A stretch of 64,000 nucleotides of DNA from Longibacter salinarum. GTDB taxonomy: Bacteria; Bacteroidota; Rhodothermia; Rhodothermales; Salinibacteraceae. Where the stretch lies: the NCBI RefSeq assembly GCF_002554795.1, contig NZ_PDEQ01000004.1, positions 124,001-188,000 on the forward strand, in the 5' to 3' direction. The translations under genes were made by a program, and so were the position numbers. Position 1 is the stretch's first letter. Each line of letters begins with the position of its first letter. Shown piece after piece: positions 26,821-39,059 of the stretch. Under the pieces are notes generated by a model. That model ran no database searches. It saw only the letters and a program-made list of their open reading frames with translations, and had not been told where the DNA came from.

Positions 26821-27005
26821 GAACGAAGCGGAAACCTGAGGGATGCTCGCGAGGGATAGCGGTCCGATGCATGTGCACCGAGTCCGCAGTTGAGATAGGA
26901 CGTGTTACACGCACGAAGACCCGTCGCGTTCGACAGATTCACGCGTCGGGTCCGTGGGAAATGTGCGAAGACAACACCGACGAGGGATTACGTCGCCGGA
27001 GCGTA

Positions 27006-27737
27006 TCACGCTGGCGTGGACGTCGTGTCGGACCGATCCGCCACCGGCTCGACGGGCTTAGACGACTGGGCATTCCCCGGTTCGGCCGGACGGCCATTAC
27101 CATTGTGGAGGCCGTGAGGGACGTAGGCTCGAAGCGGTGGAAGGGCAAAGTCGACGCGTGGCGCCTCTACAGCCACGATTTGCATCGATTCACGTTTGAG
27201 CCGACGGAGTTCGCGCTCATGGAACGTGTGATGGAAGAATAGAACGCCGACGACCCCACCCACGATAGCCATGTCGGCCACATTCCAGATCGGGAAGAGA
27301 TCCACATATGCGCCCCCGTACACTGGCACAGATTCAGGAATCCAGCCTTTCCATACGCTGACGTGGATAAAGTCGACCACCTTTCCGCGAAAGAGCTCGC
27401 CGTACCCGAGGAAGACGCCGTAAAAGATGCGATCGATGATATTCCCGATCGCCCCACCGAAGATAAACGCGAGGCTCAAACGATACGGCAGGTACGCGTT
27501 GCGGACGTGATAGAAGTAGTAGGCAACGAGCCCCATCGCCAGCAGCGCCAACACAGTCACCGTTCCCTTCGGCCCAACTTGCAGGCCAAACGCCATACCC
27601 GGGTTTTCGGTGAAGGTAAACTTCAGCCAGTCTCCCACGAGCGGGATGGACTGCCCACGGTACATGTATTCAAGGACCGCTGCCTTCGTCAGCTGGTCGA
27701 TGATGACGACGAGCCCGGACAGCCAAAGTACTCTCAT
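27006..27737 (-). CDS. lspA: Lipoprotein signal peptidase II
   Basis: An aspartyl protease of the inner membrane that cleaves prolipoproteins. It has 243 residues and four helices. Motifs: TENPGMAFG (43-51), GGAIGNIIDR (94-103), VVDFIHV with likely catalytic D122, and FPIWNVADMAI with D155. The usual length is about 160-200. Here a hydrophilic C-terminal extension of about 60 residues (from about 180) ends in a Pro/Ser/Thr-rich stretch of no known role. It lies downstream of the DksA-like gene and upstream of lepA, in the ileS-dksA-lspA order usual in this phylum. Confidence 0.95.
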   Translation of the reverse strand: MRVLWLSGLVVIIDQLTKAAVLEYMYRGQSIPLVGDWLKFTFTENPGMAFGLQVGPKGTVTVLALLAMGLVAYYFYHVRNAYLPYRLSLAFIFGGAIGNIIDRIFYGVFLGYGELFRGKVVDFIHVSVWKGWIPESVPVYGGAYVDLFPIWNVADMAIVGGVVGVLFFHHTFHERELRRLKRESMQIVAVEAPRVDFALPPLRAYVPHGLHNGNGRPAEPGNAQSSKPVEPVADRSDTTSTPA

Positions 27738-27882
27738 GTGCTTCGAAATAAGTGCATAGTCGACACGGGCTTTCCACCAGCGGAAGGCCGGACAGAAATG
27801 TGCCTGTCACGACGGGGCGCTCGATCCGCTCCTGTTCAAAAACGGCGGATTACGGGCAATAACAAATGTCCCACACGCGGAA

Positions 27883-28365
27883 TTACCCGTTCTGCTTCTC
27901 TTTCTTCTTCTGTTTCTGCTTCGCCGCAATGGAGATCTCCGTATGCGGCACGGCCTCAAGGCGCTCCTTCGCAATCGGCTCACCGGTCACCTTGCAGATG
28001 CCGTACGTCTTGTCGTCGATCCGCTCGAGAGCACGATCCAAGTACCCGATGTACTTCTGTTGGCGAGCAATCATCAGGTATAACTTCTCCCGCTCCATGG
28101 CGTCGGTTCCTGCGTCCGCCATGTGAAACGAGTACGCCGTATTGTCACTCGCCTGTTCTCGCGCCTCCTCGATTTGGCCGCGCATCCGTTCGATGTCCTC
28201 ACGGGCTGCACGTCGACGCTTCATGATGAGCTCGCGGAAGTGCTGTAGCTCCTCATCAGAGAAGGGCGTTCTGCGGTCTTGAACACCAGAACTGGAGTTT
28301 TGGGCACCGGTCTTGGGCGCCTGCGCGGACTTCCCGTCGTTCGTTTGAGACTCCTTTTTCGCCAT
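27883..28365 (-). CDS. DksA/TraR-family protein with a degenerate zinc finger
   Basis: A 160-residue protein (MAKKESQTND). A disordered N terminus precedes an RNA-polymerase secondary-channel coiled coil (about 36-115, tip region HMADAGTDAMEREK) and a C-terminal finger region YGICKVTGEPIAKERLEAVP. Only one cysteine (C124) of the usual four remains, as in many DksA-like proteins of Bacteroidota. Zinc binding is therefore unlikely. Family members modulate transcription with ppGpp. The ATG at 28365 is chosen from the family N terminus; the frame is open further upstream. It lies between ileS and lspA. Confidence 0.9.
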   Translation of the reverse strand: MAKKESQTNDGKSAQAPKTGAQNSSSGVQDRRTPFSDEELQHFRELIMKRRRAAREDIERMRGQIEEAREQASDNTAYSFHMADAGTDAMEREKLYLMIARQQKYIGYLDRALERIDDKTYGICKVTGEPIAKERLEAVPHTEISIAAKQKQKKKEKQNG

Positions 28366-28472
28366 AATGAAATACGCCTTACGGATGACAATCAGAAACG
28401 AAAAATAGCGAGGAATCCGTCTCCGTCGACAGGATATCGACGGGATGCGACTCCCCTCCCGTGGAGCCCGCG

Positions 28473-31709
<3,237 letters not shown>

Positions 31710-31813
31710 GGGAGAAAAGAGAACGTCGAGGTGCGGGAGTTAGGTCACCTACACGCTACGGCACGGCACTCCGCGATGTTCTACTCTCCATTCGAAATTC
31801 GGTGTTGACGACT

Positions 31814-31890
31814 CAACTTTCAGAGTTCAGGGTTCAACGTTCAGGGTTCAACGTTCAGGGTTCAACGTTCAGGGTTCAACGTTCGGCGTT
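31814..31890 (-). repeat. Heptamer array of repeat locus A
   Basis: Eleven heptamers in strict register on the plus strand: CAACTTT, CAGAGTT, then alternating CAGGGTT and CAACGTT, ending CGGCGTT. Read on the minus strand they are the AACCCTG/AACGTTG type seen in the other loci. It is paired with the octamer array at 32299-32336. Between ileS and ade (31710-32329) nothing but this repeat locus, R1 copy b and a weak R1-end-like stretch at about 31893-31911 is seen. Confidence 0.9.
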
Positions 31891-32098
31891 CGACGGACTG
31901 CCAAACAACCTGAGGGGGAATGTCCACTCAGATCGTAAATATAACAGCGTCGGGCCGTGCGACGCTTGGTCCCTTCGAAAACGGACGGAAGGCCGAACAT
32001 CGAACCGATTCGGTAAAGACGAATCAGGATGGACCTGATGTGTTACCCATCTTGCCGAGGCAACGCGCTACCCATGTTGCCGGGACCACAACGTTCAG

Positions 32099-32289
32099 AA
32101 CCTGTTCGGCGACAGCCCTCGGCCGCCCAAAGGGACGGCCCTCCCGACGGTCGGTCCTCGCGAAGCTTAAAACACGGAGTGGACCTCGCACACTGTGTCT
32201 GCCGCATCATTCGAAAAGGATAATCATCCGGTCGACGATAGACGTGAACGGCTGCGCTTATATTTCGCGACCCATCCGCCAAACAGGTT
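32099..32289 (-). repeat. R1 dispersed repeat, copy b
   Basis: A 191-bp element in reverse orientation. Ends are AACCTGTTCGGCGACAGCC at the left and CCATCCGCCAAACAGGTT at the right, an imperfect terminal inverted repeat. It contains the family's internal conserved box at 32137-32160 (reverse complement CGAGGACCGACCGTCGGGAG). No open frame is seen inside. It lies between the heptamer and octamer arrays of locus A. Confidence 0.8.
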
Positions 32290-32298
32290 GCCAGAGTT

Positions 32299-32336
32299 CA
32301 ACGCCCTAACGCCTCAACGTCCCAACGTCTCAACGC
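32299..32336 (-). repeat. Octamer array of locus A, running into the ade stop codon
   Basis: CAACGCCC, TAACGCCT, CAACGTCC, CAACGTCT and CAACGC on the plus strand, i.e. GTTGAGAC, GTTGGGAC, GTTGAGGC and GTTAGGGC on the minus strand. The last units overlap the ade stop codon (32330-32332) and its final codons. Confidence 0.85.
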
Positions 32337-33988
32337 AAATCCCCAATCCTCAACCCCACAAACTCAAAGCTTTCCCCGTCGAACAAGCCTTTATCGCTGA
32401 GCTTCAGTTTCGGGATCACAAGTAAGGCCATAAAGCTGAGCGTCATGAACGGCGCATCCATTGGACTGTCGAGATCCTCCTGGACGAAGCGGCTTAGAGC
32501 TGTGTATCGGCGCGCGACTTCATCATACGGTCGGTCGCTGATGAGACCGGCGATCGGCAGGGGCAGCAGCCGGGTCGTGCCTCGCCCGACCGCGGCGATT
32601 CCTCCTTTCGTTTCGATAACGGCGTTCACCGCCTCCGCGAGCTGCTCATCATTCGATCCGACGGCGACGATATTGTGGGAATCGTGGGCGACGCTCGATG
32701 CAATCGCGCCTTCGGATAGGCCGAACCCGCGGATGAGAGCGACCGCTGGATCTGCGTCGTGGTACCGGTTTACGACCGCAATCTTCAGCACATCTCGTTC
32801 CGGATCGGCGACGATCTCGCCGTCGCGAACGGAAGCATCGATGTGCGCTTCGCTCGTCACCAGCTGGTTGTCGACGGCGTCGATGACTCGAACCGTCGGC
32901 CGGGTCGCCCCTGGTGCCTCGATGCGAAAGGCGGATGGCTCGACGGGCGACGCACCGAACCGATTGACGACGGGCGATGTCTTCCGCGGAATGAAGGTCT
33001 CGCCGCCGGACGCGACGTGGACACCGCCGACGTACGAGTCTTTTACCTCGAACGACTCCAGGTCGGAAACGACGATCATGTCGGCGCGATCGCCCTCGCG
33101 AAGGAGCCCAACGTTGAGTCCGTAGTGCTCGACCGGGTTGACGCATGCCGCGCGGAGGACATCGTACCGGTCGTAGCCGGCCTGAATCGCACGGCGCACG
33201 AGGTCGTCAATGTGGCCTTCCACCAGAGCATCCGGATGCTTGTCGTCGCTGCAAAACATTAGTTGATCCGGTGCCTCGTCCATGAGCGGAATCAGGGCAT
33301 CGAAATTCTTCGCTGCAGAGCCCTCCCGAATCAGGATCTTCATTCCCGCAGCCAGCTTTTCGCGCGCCTCCTCGATCGTAACGCACTCGTGGTCTGTTTG
33401 CACACCGGCGCTTGCATACGCTTCGACGCCGTGACCGCGGAGGCCGGGAGCGTGGCCGTCAACCGGCTTCTGACGTCGCCGGGCCGCGTCGATTTTGGCC
33501 ATCAGTTCGTTGTCGTGATCGATGACGCCAGGATAGTTCATCACTTCGCTGAGATACGGCACATCGGCCCGTGCGAGGAGCGCGTCAACCGCCTCCGCAT
33601 CGAGTTCCGCTCCTGCTGTCTCGAACGGGGTGGCCGGGACACACGATGGTGCACCGAAAGCGAAGGTACATGGCACATCTGTACCATCGGCGATCATGTA
33701 CTCGACGCCATCCACGCCGAGGACATTCGCGATCTCATGCGGGTCGCTCACCGTGGCGACCGTTCCATGCATCACCGCTACACGAGCGAACTCGGACGGT
33801 GTCAGCATCGAGCTTTCGACGTGCACGTGAGCATCGACAAATCCGGGCAGCAGGTACCGATCCGGCACGTCCTGCTCCACCAATTCGATACGATCGATTC
33901 GGCCATCTACGACGTGCACCACACCAGGACGAATATCCCGTTCGTGCAGATCAACAATCCGACCGGCAAGCGAAAACGACTCCGACAT
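32330..33988 (-). CDS. ade: Adenine deaminase
   Basis: A 552-residue amidohydrolase converting adenine to hypoxanthine and ammonia (purine salvage). The metal site begins GFVDAHVHVESSML (about 50-63); further family motifs are SDPHEIANVLG, DGHAPGLRG, TDHECVT, FCSDDKHPD and AHDSHNIVAVGSND. It is full length. ATG 33988 follows an in-frame GTG at 33994. The stop codon is embedded in the octamer array, so the last few residues (GLRIGDLR) may have been rewritten by the repeat. It is apparently monocistronic. Confidence 0.96.
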   Translation of the reverse strand: MSESFSLAGRIVDLHERDIRPGVVHVVDGRIDRIELVEQDVPDRYLLPGFVDAHVHVESSMLTPSEFARVAVMHGTVATVSDPHEIANVLGVDGVEYMIADGTDVPCTFAFGAPSCVPATPFETAGAELDAEAVDALLARADVPYLSEVMNYPGVIDHDNELMAKIDAARRRQKPVDGHAPGLRGHGVEAYASAGVQTDHECVTIEEAREKLAAGMKILIREGSAAKNFDALIPLMDEAPDQLMFCSDDKHPDALVEGHIDDLVRRAIQAGYDRYDVLRAACVNPVEHYGLNVGLLREGDRADMIVVSDLESFEVKDSYVGGVHVASGGETFIPRKTSPVVNRFGASPVEPSAFRIEAPGATRPTVRVIDAVDNQLVTSEAHIDASVRDGEIVADPERDVLKIAVVNRYHDADPAVALIRGFGLSEGAIASSVAHDSHNIVAVGSNDEQLAEAVNAVIETKGGIAAVGRGTTRLLPLPIAGLISDRPYDEVARRYTALSRFVQEDLDSPMDAPFMTLSFMALLVIPKLKLSDKGLFDGESFEFVGLRIGDLR

Positions 33989-34150
33989 CAGCACTTGGCT
34001 TCAAAACAAGAAAACGGACCGTTCCAGCATACCAAATCCGTACTCCACAATCGAGCCCCCCTGATCCTTGGACCCTACCTACCGGACACTTCCATTGGAG
34101 CGTGTGTCATTTCAGCATTCCTAGGCGCGGCTACTCCGACATGCACGGGA

Positions 34151-34182
34151 GTATGGGGGTATGGAAGTGTGAGAGTGCGTCA
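34151..34182 (+). repeat. Octamer array of locus B
   Basis: GTATGGGG, GTATGGAA, GTGTGAGA and GTGCGTCA in register. It is the left, octamer end of a composite whose heptamer end begins at 34355. The stretch 33989-34150, upstream of ade, holds no recognised feature. Confidence 0.8.
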
Positions 34183-34202
34183 TGAGCGACGAGAGAGAAT
34201 GC

Positions 34203-34345
34203 CTCGTTTCCGTGACGCATGAGACGCATGAGGTCCGTTTCTCGATGACATGCGAAGACATTCCGGTTTGAAATCAAACGGTCCGGTAGTAGCTAGGTAG
34301 GGATGTTTGATAATCGAACCACCGTCGCACGGCCGTGCGACGGTG
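34203..34345 (-). repeat. R2 core repeat, copy a
   Basis: 143 bp that match 55421-55560 in reverse orientation almost throughout. Shared landmarks are a palindrome (26 bp and perfect here, 34320-34345, half-site CACCGTCGCACGG), GGTTCGATTATCAAACATCC, CTACCTAGCTACT, GGACCGTTTGATTTCAA and ATCGAGAAACGGACCTC. The ATCAAAC/GTTTGAT pair can form a second hairpin. No open frame is conserved. It may be a structured RNA or a non-coding mobile element. Confidence 0.85.
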
Positions 34346-34354
34346 TGAGTTCGC

Positions 34355-34379
34355 GCTGAAAGCTGAACCTTGAACTCTG
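34355..34379 (+). repeat. Left part of the locus B heptamer array, interrupted by an IS
   Basis: GCTGAAA, GCTGAAC, CTTGAAC, TCTG. The array stops at the end of the insertion sequence and resumes in register at 35775 if the IS and one 8-bp duplication are removed. Confidence 0.85.
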
Positions 34380-35774
34380 GGTAGCATGTCGGTCCCGTGA
34401 GAAGTGCCCTGTTCGGCAGGGAGGCGACCGGTGCAAAACAAAACGCGACATCGCCGCTTTCTGTCGGACGAGAGACAACCACGTCATCAACCGACAACCG
34501 TACGACGATGCCGCAGATATCCCTACAGCACGAGGGCTTTGATGTTCAGATCGAGATGACCGAGGAGGTCCCCGCCGATGTGTATGCGCTGGCCGACCGA
34601 CTCGTCGACCTGGCTCGACAGCTGGTTGGCTCGGTCGTTCGGGCGCAACTCGCCGCTCGCCTGCACGACGAACTGGGTCCGCGGGGGGCGGCAGGCAACG
34701 GCTTCGATTCCGATGAGACAGCCCCATCCGATCCAGTCGGTTCCTCCGATCCAGGCGGGTCCTCCGATCCAGGCGGTTCCTCCGACCGAGCGGCGCAGTG
34801 TCCGGAGTGCGGATCTGGAGCTGCGTACCGGAAGGGATACCGGTCCCGAACGGTGGCGGTGGCCCGTCTTGGGGCCGTCGAGGTCGAGCGCCCGTACCTG
34901 GAGTGCCGCAGCTGCGGTCGCTCGTATACGCCGTACACGGCTGGGCTCCCGAAGCGGCGACGCTATGCGCAGCAGGCCATGCGGCGCCCCATCGAGGCGA
35001 CCCTGGAGACGAGCTACCGGCGCGGCGCCGAGGCCGCTCAGCACGGCACCTGCGTGGCCGATGCCACGCGCATCCCCGCCCGAGAAGCAGGCGCCCAGCA
35101 CAGCCTGTCGATCGCGCATGCGGTAAAGCCGGCCCCACCCGGCAGCGCTGGCAACGGCACCCGCCCGGCGCTTGATCGGTGGCCCATTGGGGCCCGGGTT
35201 GGGTCGGAGACCCGCCTCCGCGAAGCGCTGCGCGACGTGCCGATCTCCACGCTCGTGATCGACGGAAAAATGGACATGCTTGGGATCGCCGAGAAGACCG
35301 GCCGCTGCCGCTGGCACCTGCCGCGTTCGGTCCGGTACCTGCTCTACAACGACGCGGTGCGGGGCGAGCACAATGAGCACCTCACCCGCGAGGTGCGCCA
35401 GCTCGCTCATGCCGACTATGCCAATCCGGTCGCTGCCCACGCCACCCTCACGCGCTGGGCGGCCGTTCGACGACGGGTGGCTCCGCAGGCCGCCGGCCAC
35501 GTTGAGCGGGCCGCCCCCCAGATGGCGGTCTACGCCGAGCCGCCCTCCTCCACCGGGGCCTCGTTCGAGGTCGAATCAACGGCTCCAGCCGAGCGGGAAA
35601 TGCGCGAACTGAACCGCCGGTTCGAAAACGGAGGCCAGTGGACCCGCTCGGGTGCCGAACATCTGCTGCAGTGGCACCAAATCTACCGGCACCATCCGGA
35701 CCGGTGGGCCGAGTGGTTCCCCGCATCTGAGCCGGATTGATCCTCCCTTCGTCTCACAGTGTTGACATGCTACC
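34380..35774 (+). mobile_element. Insertion sequence, 1395 bp, with terminal inverted repeats and 8-bp target duplication
   Basis: The ends are GGTAGCATGTC (34380-34390) and GACATGCTACC (35764-35774), an 11-bp perfect inverted repeat that extends with mismatches through a shared GTGAGA to about 25 bp. GAACTCTG flanks it directly on both sides (34372-34379 and 35775-35782). It carries one transposase gene. Size, about 25-bp ends and an 8-bp duplication fit what I recall of the ISH6 family; this needs a search. Apparently intact. Confidence 0.9.
34508..35740 (+). CDS. Transposase with zinc ribbon (ISH6/ISKra4-like)
   Basis: A 410-residue protein. After an N-terminal helical region and a Ser/Pro/Gly linker (SDPGGSS repeats, 74-93), a zinc ribbon has C98/C101 (CPECG) and C133/C136 (CRSCG). 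The DDE-type core is suggested by D185 (CVADATRIPAR), D252 (LVIDGKMDMLG followed by RCRWHLPRSVRYLLY) and E384 (MRELNRRFENGG then GAEHLL). This order is usual for transposases of the ISH6/ISKra4/ISLre2 kind. ATG 34508 (MPQISLQHEG) was preferred over upstream in-frame starts. The frame is unbroken, so the element may be active. Confidence 0.82.
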   Translation: MPQISLQHEGFDVQIEMTEEVPADVYALADRLVDLARQLVGSVVRAQLAARLHDELGPRGAAGNGFDSDETAPSDPVGSSDPGGSSDPGGSSDRAAQCPECGSGAAYRKGYRSRTVAVARLGAVEVERPYLECRSCGRSYTPYTAGLPKRRRYAQQAMRRPIEATLETSYRRGAEAAQHGTCVADATRIPAREAGAQHSLSIAHAVKPAPPGSAGNGTRPALDRWPIGARVGSETRLREALRDVPISTLVIDGKMDMLGIAEKTGRCRWHLPRSVRYLLYNDAVRGEHNEHLTREVRQLAHADYANPVAAHATLTRWAAVRRRVAPQAAGHVERAAPQMAVYAEPPSSTGASFEVESTAPAEREMRELNRRFENGGQWTRSGAEHLLQWHQIYRHHPDRWAEWFPASEPD

Positions 35775-35865
35775 GAACTCTGAACCCTGAACCCTGAACT
35801 CTGAACCCTGAGCCCTGAACTCTGAACCCTGAACCCTGAACTCTGAACTCTGAACTCTGAACTCA
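35775..35865 (+). repeat. Right part of the locus B heptamer array
   Basis: Thirteen contiguous heptamers: GAACTCT and GAACCCT with one GAGCCCT and a final GAACTCA. The first eight bases are also the IS target duplication. The remaining gap to 36018 shows no other feature. Confidence 0.92.
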
Positions 35866-36018
35866 ACATACCGACTCCGTTACGTCGAATGTTTTGAACG
35901 GTCGGAATCCTCGAACACGCGGTTTCCATCTCTGACACCCATACGTTACAATGCATGTGGCTGGATGATAACTTTCTCTGGCCCGTTCGTTTTCCCTTTC
36001 GTGATCCCCCTTTGACCT

Positions 36019-38511
36019 GTGCAACGCACGCTTGCCCCATTTGCAGTGCTGTGTGCCTGCCTGCTCGTCCTCACGGGTTGTGCCGGCTCCAGTCCTGTTT
36101 CATCCGACGCGTCGTCAGCCTCCGCCTCGTCGTCTTCCTCATCCGATGACCTGAAGCCGTTCTCAAAGGTCGTCCCCGATGACGCCGAAACCAACGAGGG
36201 TCTGCTGACGACCCATTTCAACGAAGAGGATCTCTTCCTCTCTATTCCCGACTCGGTCCTCGGGCGCGAGATTTTGACCATCTCACGTGCCTCCCAGGCT
36301 CCTGACGGCCTCGCTTACGGCGGGGAAAAGGTCAACACGCAGGTGCTCCGGTGGCAGCGACGCGGCGACAAGGTTCTTCTACGTGTCGTCAGCTACGAGA
36401 ATATCGCGGATGAAGACGACCCGGTCTACCGCGCGGTTCAGAACTCGAACTTCGAACCGATTGTCCAGGCCTTTGATGTAAAGGCACTGACAGAAGACAG
36501 TACCGGCGTCGTGATCGAAGCCACGGACCTGTTCGCCAGCGACGTGCCGGCCCTCGGCCTCCCACAGCAGGCCCGGAAGCAGTACAAAGTCCGCCGCCTC
36601 GACACGGACCGCTCGTTCATCACAGGCGTGAAAAGCTTTCCGGAAAACACGGACGTTGAGACGGTGCTGACGTATCAGGCTCAGGAGCCACCGTCGAACG
36701 AATCGACCGGGACGCTGAGTGTCGCGATGAATCACTCTTTCGTGCTGCTCCCGAAGCAGCCGATGCAAGCACGCCTCTGCGACGATCGCGTTGGCTACTT
36801 TTCGGTCGAGCGAACGGACTACAGTTCCGACAAGCAGAAAGCCGCCGAGGAGTGCGTAATCACGCGGTGGCGTCTGGAGCCATCCGATCCAGAAGCCTAT
36901 GCCGACGGAGAAGTCGTGGAGCCGGTTGAGCCGATTGTTTACTACATCGACCCGGCAACGCCTGAGAAGTGGCGTCCGTACCTCAAGCAGGGCGTGGAAG
37001 ACTGGCAGGTCGCCTTCGAGCGCGCGGGCTTCAAGAACGCTATCATCGCCAAGGACCCGCCGACCGCGGAAGAAGATCCGGACTTCGACCCGGACGACGT
37101 TCGCTACTCGACCATCCGCTACTTCGCGTCGGATATCCCGAACGCCTACGGACCGCACGTCCACGACCCGCGCTCCGGTGAAATTCTCGAGAGCGACATC
37201 GGCTGGTACCACAACGTGATGAACCTGCTGCGGAACTGGTACTTTGTGCAGACGGCAGCTATCAACCCATCCGCACGCGGTCCGGTCTTTGACGACGAGG
37301 TGATGGGCGAACTCATTCGCTTCGTCTCTGCCCACGAGGTTGGACACACAATCGGCCTACCTCACAACTGGGGCTCGAGCTACGCTGTCCCCGTCGACAG
37401 TCTCCGCTCCCCGAGCTACACGTCCGAGCACGGCACGGCGCCGTCGATCATGGACTATGCTCGGTTTAACTACGTAGCGCAGCCGGGCGATGGAGTCACC
37501 CAGTTCGGTCCTCGCGTCGGAGAATACGACAAGTGGGCCGTCAATTTCGGCTACCGCGATCTCGGCATCGACGACAAGAAAGCAGACGCGCAGGTCTGGG
37601 ACGACCGCATTCGCGAGAAAGCGGGCGACCCGGTCTACTTCTACGGCCGTCAGACGCTCACCAAAGTCGATCCTCGGTCGCAGAACGAGGACCTGACCAA
37701 CGATGCCGTCGAAGCAAGTCGCCTCGGCATCGCGAACCTCAAGCGCATTCTCCCGAACCTGATCGAATGGACGCGCGAGGATGGTGCCGATTACGCGACG
37801 CTAGAGGAGTTGTACGGCGCCGTTCTGAATCAGTGGGGCCGCTACATGGGTCACGTCGGTAGCTACGTCGGTGGCATTTACGATACGCCGAAGACCTACA
37901 CGCAGGATGGCGTCGTGTTTGAGCCGGTTCCGGCCAATCGCCAGCGCGAGGCGATGGCATTCCTCGTTGAGGAAGGCCTTCAGACCCCGACCTGGATGCT
38001 GGAAACCGACATCCTTCGTCGCATCGAGCACGCGGGCGCTGTCGACCGTATCCGCGACGCACAGATGAACGTTGTAGAGATGATGCTCGAACCGCGCCGT
38101 ATGGCCCGCCTCATCGAAAGCGAGGCTCTCGCCAACGGAGAGGAGACGTATACCCTCAACGCGATGCTCACGGACCTTCGTGACGGCGTCTGGGCGGAAA
38201 CTGACGCGGGTGACGATGTCGGCCCATTCCGCCGGAATCTGCAGCGCGGCTACCTCGAAGAGATGGCCGACCTCATGACGGAAACGGTCGACAATCCAGA
38301 TATCCCGGATGCGTTTGCGGACTACGTTCAGTTCACGCCGGTTACGGTGGAACAGTCGGACATCCGCGCCGCCGTGCGAGGACAACTCACGGCGCTTCAG
38401 GATGACGTTCAGCGCGCCCTCCGCGGCCGGAATGATATGGCGACCGAGCAGCACTACGAAGACGTGCTCGTTCGGATCGACAACATTCTGAACCCGGATT
38501 CAGCCGACTGA
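36019..38511 (+). CDS. Zinc-dependent metalloprotease lipoprotein (DUF5117/DUF4953-like)
   Basis: An 830-residue protein. A lipoprotein signal (CLLVLTGC, Cys at about 21) and a Ser-rich linker precede a DUF5117-like domain (about 50-290). The metzincin-type active site is H439-E-V-G-H-T-I-G-L-P-H449-N (HExxHxxGxxHN) in SAHEVGHTIGLPHNWGSS, followed by a Met-turn candidate SIMDYARFNY. Large proteins of this layout are frequent in Bacteroidota and are thought to be cell-envelope peptidases; substrates are unknown. The start is GTG (36019), placed directly before the signal peptide; no suitable ATG lies nearby. It is monocistronic with a strong terminator. Confidence 0.9.
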   Translation: MQRTLAPFAVLCACLLVLTGCAGSSPVSSDASSASASSSSSSDDLKPFSKVVPDDAETNEGLLTTHFNEEDLFLSIPDSVLGREILTISRASQAPDGLAYGGEKVNTQVLRWQRRGDKVLLRVVSYENIADEDDPVYRAVQNSNFEPIVQAFDVKALTEDSTGVVIEATDLFASDVPALGLPQQARKQYKVRRLDTDRSFITGVKSFPENTDVETVLTYQAQEPPSNESTGTLSVAMNHSFVLLPKQPMQARLCDDRVGYFSVERTDYSSDKQKAAEECVITRWRLEPSDPEAYADGEVVEPVEPIVYYIDPATPEKWRPYLKQGVEDWQVAFERAGFKNAIIAKDPPTAEEDPDFDPDDVRYSTIRYFASDIPNAYGPHVHDPRSGEILESDIGWYHNVMNLLRNWYFVQTAAINPSARGPVFDDEVMGELIRFVSAHEVGHTIGLPHNWGSSYAVPVDSLRSPSYTSEHGTAPSIMDYARFNYVAQPGDGVTQFGPRVGEYDKWAVNFGYRDLGIDDKKADAQVWDDRIREKAGDPVYFYGRQTLTKVDPRSQNEDLTNDAVEASRLGIANLKRILPNLIEWTREDGADYATLEELYGAVLNQWGRYMGHVGSYVGGIYDTPKTYTQDGVVFEPVPANRQREAMAFLVEEGLQTPTWMLETDILRRIEHAGAVDRIRDAQMNVVEMMLEPRRMARLIESEALANGEETYTLNAMLTDLRDGVWAETDAGDDVGPFRRNLQRGYLEEMADLMTETVDNPDIPDAFADYVQFTPVTVEQSDIRAAVRGQLTALQDDVQRALRGRNDMATEQHYEDVLVRIDNILNPDSAD

Positions 38512-38565
38512 TCACTATTAGACCAGAGCATCGACGGCGTCTCATCCGATCGATGCGGAGCATAC

Positions 38566-38610
38566 AAAAACGCCCTGCACAACCGATCGTGGTTCGTGCA
38601 GGGCGTTTTT
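38566..38610 (+). terminator. Strong terminator with a duplicated tail
   Basis: A perfect 15-bp stem, AAAAACGCCCTGCAC (38566-38580) and GTGCAGGGCGTTTTT (38596-38610), with a 15-nt loop, 54 bp after the metalloprotease stop. The 18 bases AGGGCGTTTTTCATTTGA at 38600-38617 are repeated exactly at 38618-38635. Confidence 0.92.
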
Positions 38611-38812
38611 CATTTGAAGGGCGTTTTTCATTTGATACGTTTTCCGAGCGATAGTGTCGGGATCGCCCAGACCGTGTCCTCGCAGTGGCTGGGAATTGGG
38701 AAGAGAAACGTTTCAACAGTATACGTTCAAACGTTCTTCTCCTGGGGATTGGCGGGTTCAACGAATCGGAGCCGTTGCAGACGTCGACATTTTGAAGCCT
38801 AAACGGTATGAC

Positions 38813-39009
38813 GACCTGTCCGGCGGCGGTCGCACGAACGGAAGCACAGCCGTTCATTCACATCATGAGGCCTGACCGTGATTCTTTGGAAATGACGCCG
38901 TAGACACGGTACGAGAGAGTAACCACGCCTCGTGTTGCGAGCATCGTGAGGACCAACCGTCGGAAAGTCCGTCCGCTTGGATGACTGCAAACTGTCCGTC
39001 AAACAGGCT
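38813..39009 (+). repeat. R1 dispersed repeat, copy c
   Basis: A 197-bp diverged copy. Ends are GACCTGTCCGGCGG and GTCCGTCAAACAGGCT. The interior aligns with copy b: CAGCCGTTCA, then TGATTCTTTGGAAATGACG, GTAGACACGG, and the conserved box CGTGAGGACCAACCGTCGG (38945-38963). It occupies much of the 548-bp gap 38512-39059; besides it and the terminator the gap holds nothing recognised. Confidence 0.7.
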
Positions 39010-39059
39010 ATGGGGCAACCACTCAGGTGTCAGCGCTCCTTGGAACAACCGATTCGGCA

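Noticed and set aside
26871-27242. Plus-strand 123-residue frame over the lspA 3' end
   Set aside because: Antisense to the lspA C-terminal extension and the intergenic gap; no coding character of its own.
31814-35865. CRISPR array
   Set aside because: Units are 7 or 8 bp with no spacers, and no cas gene is present.
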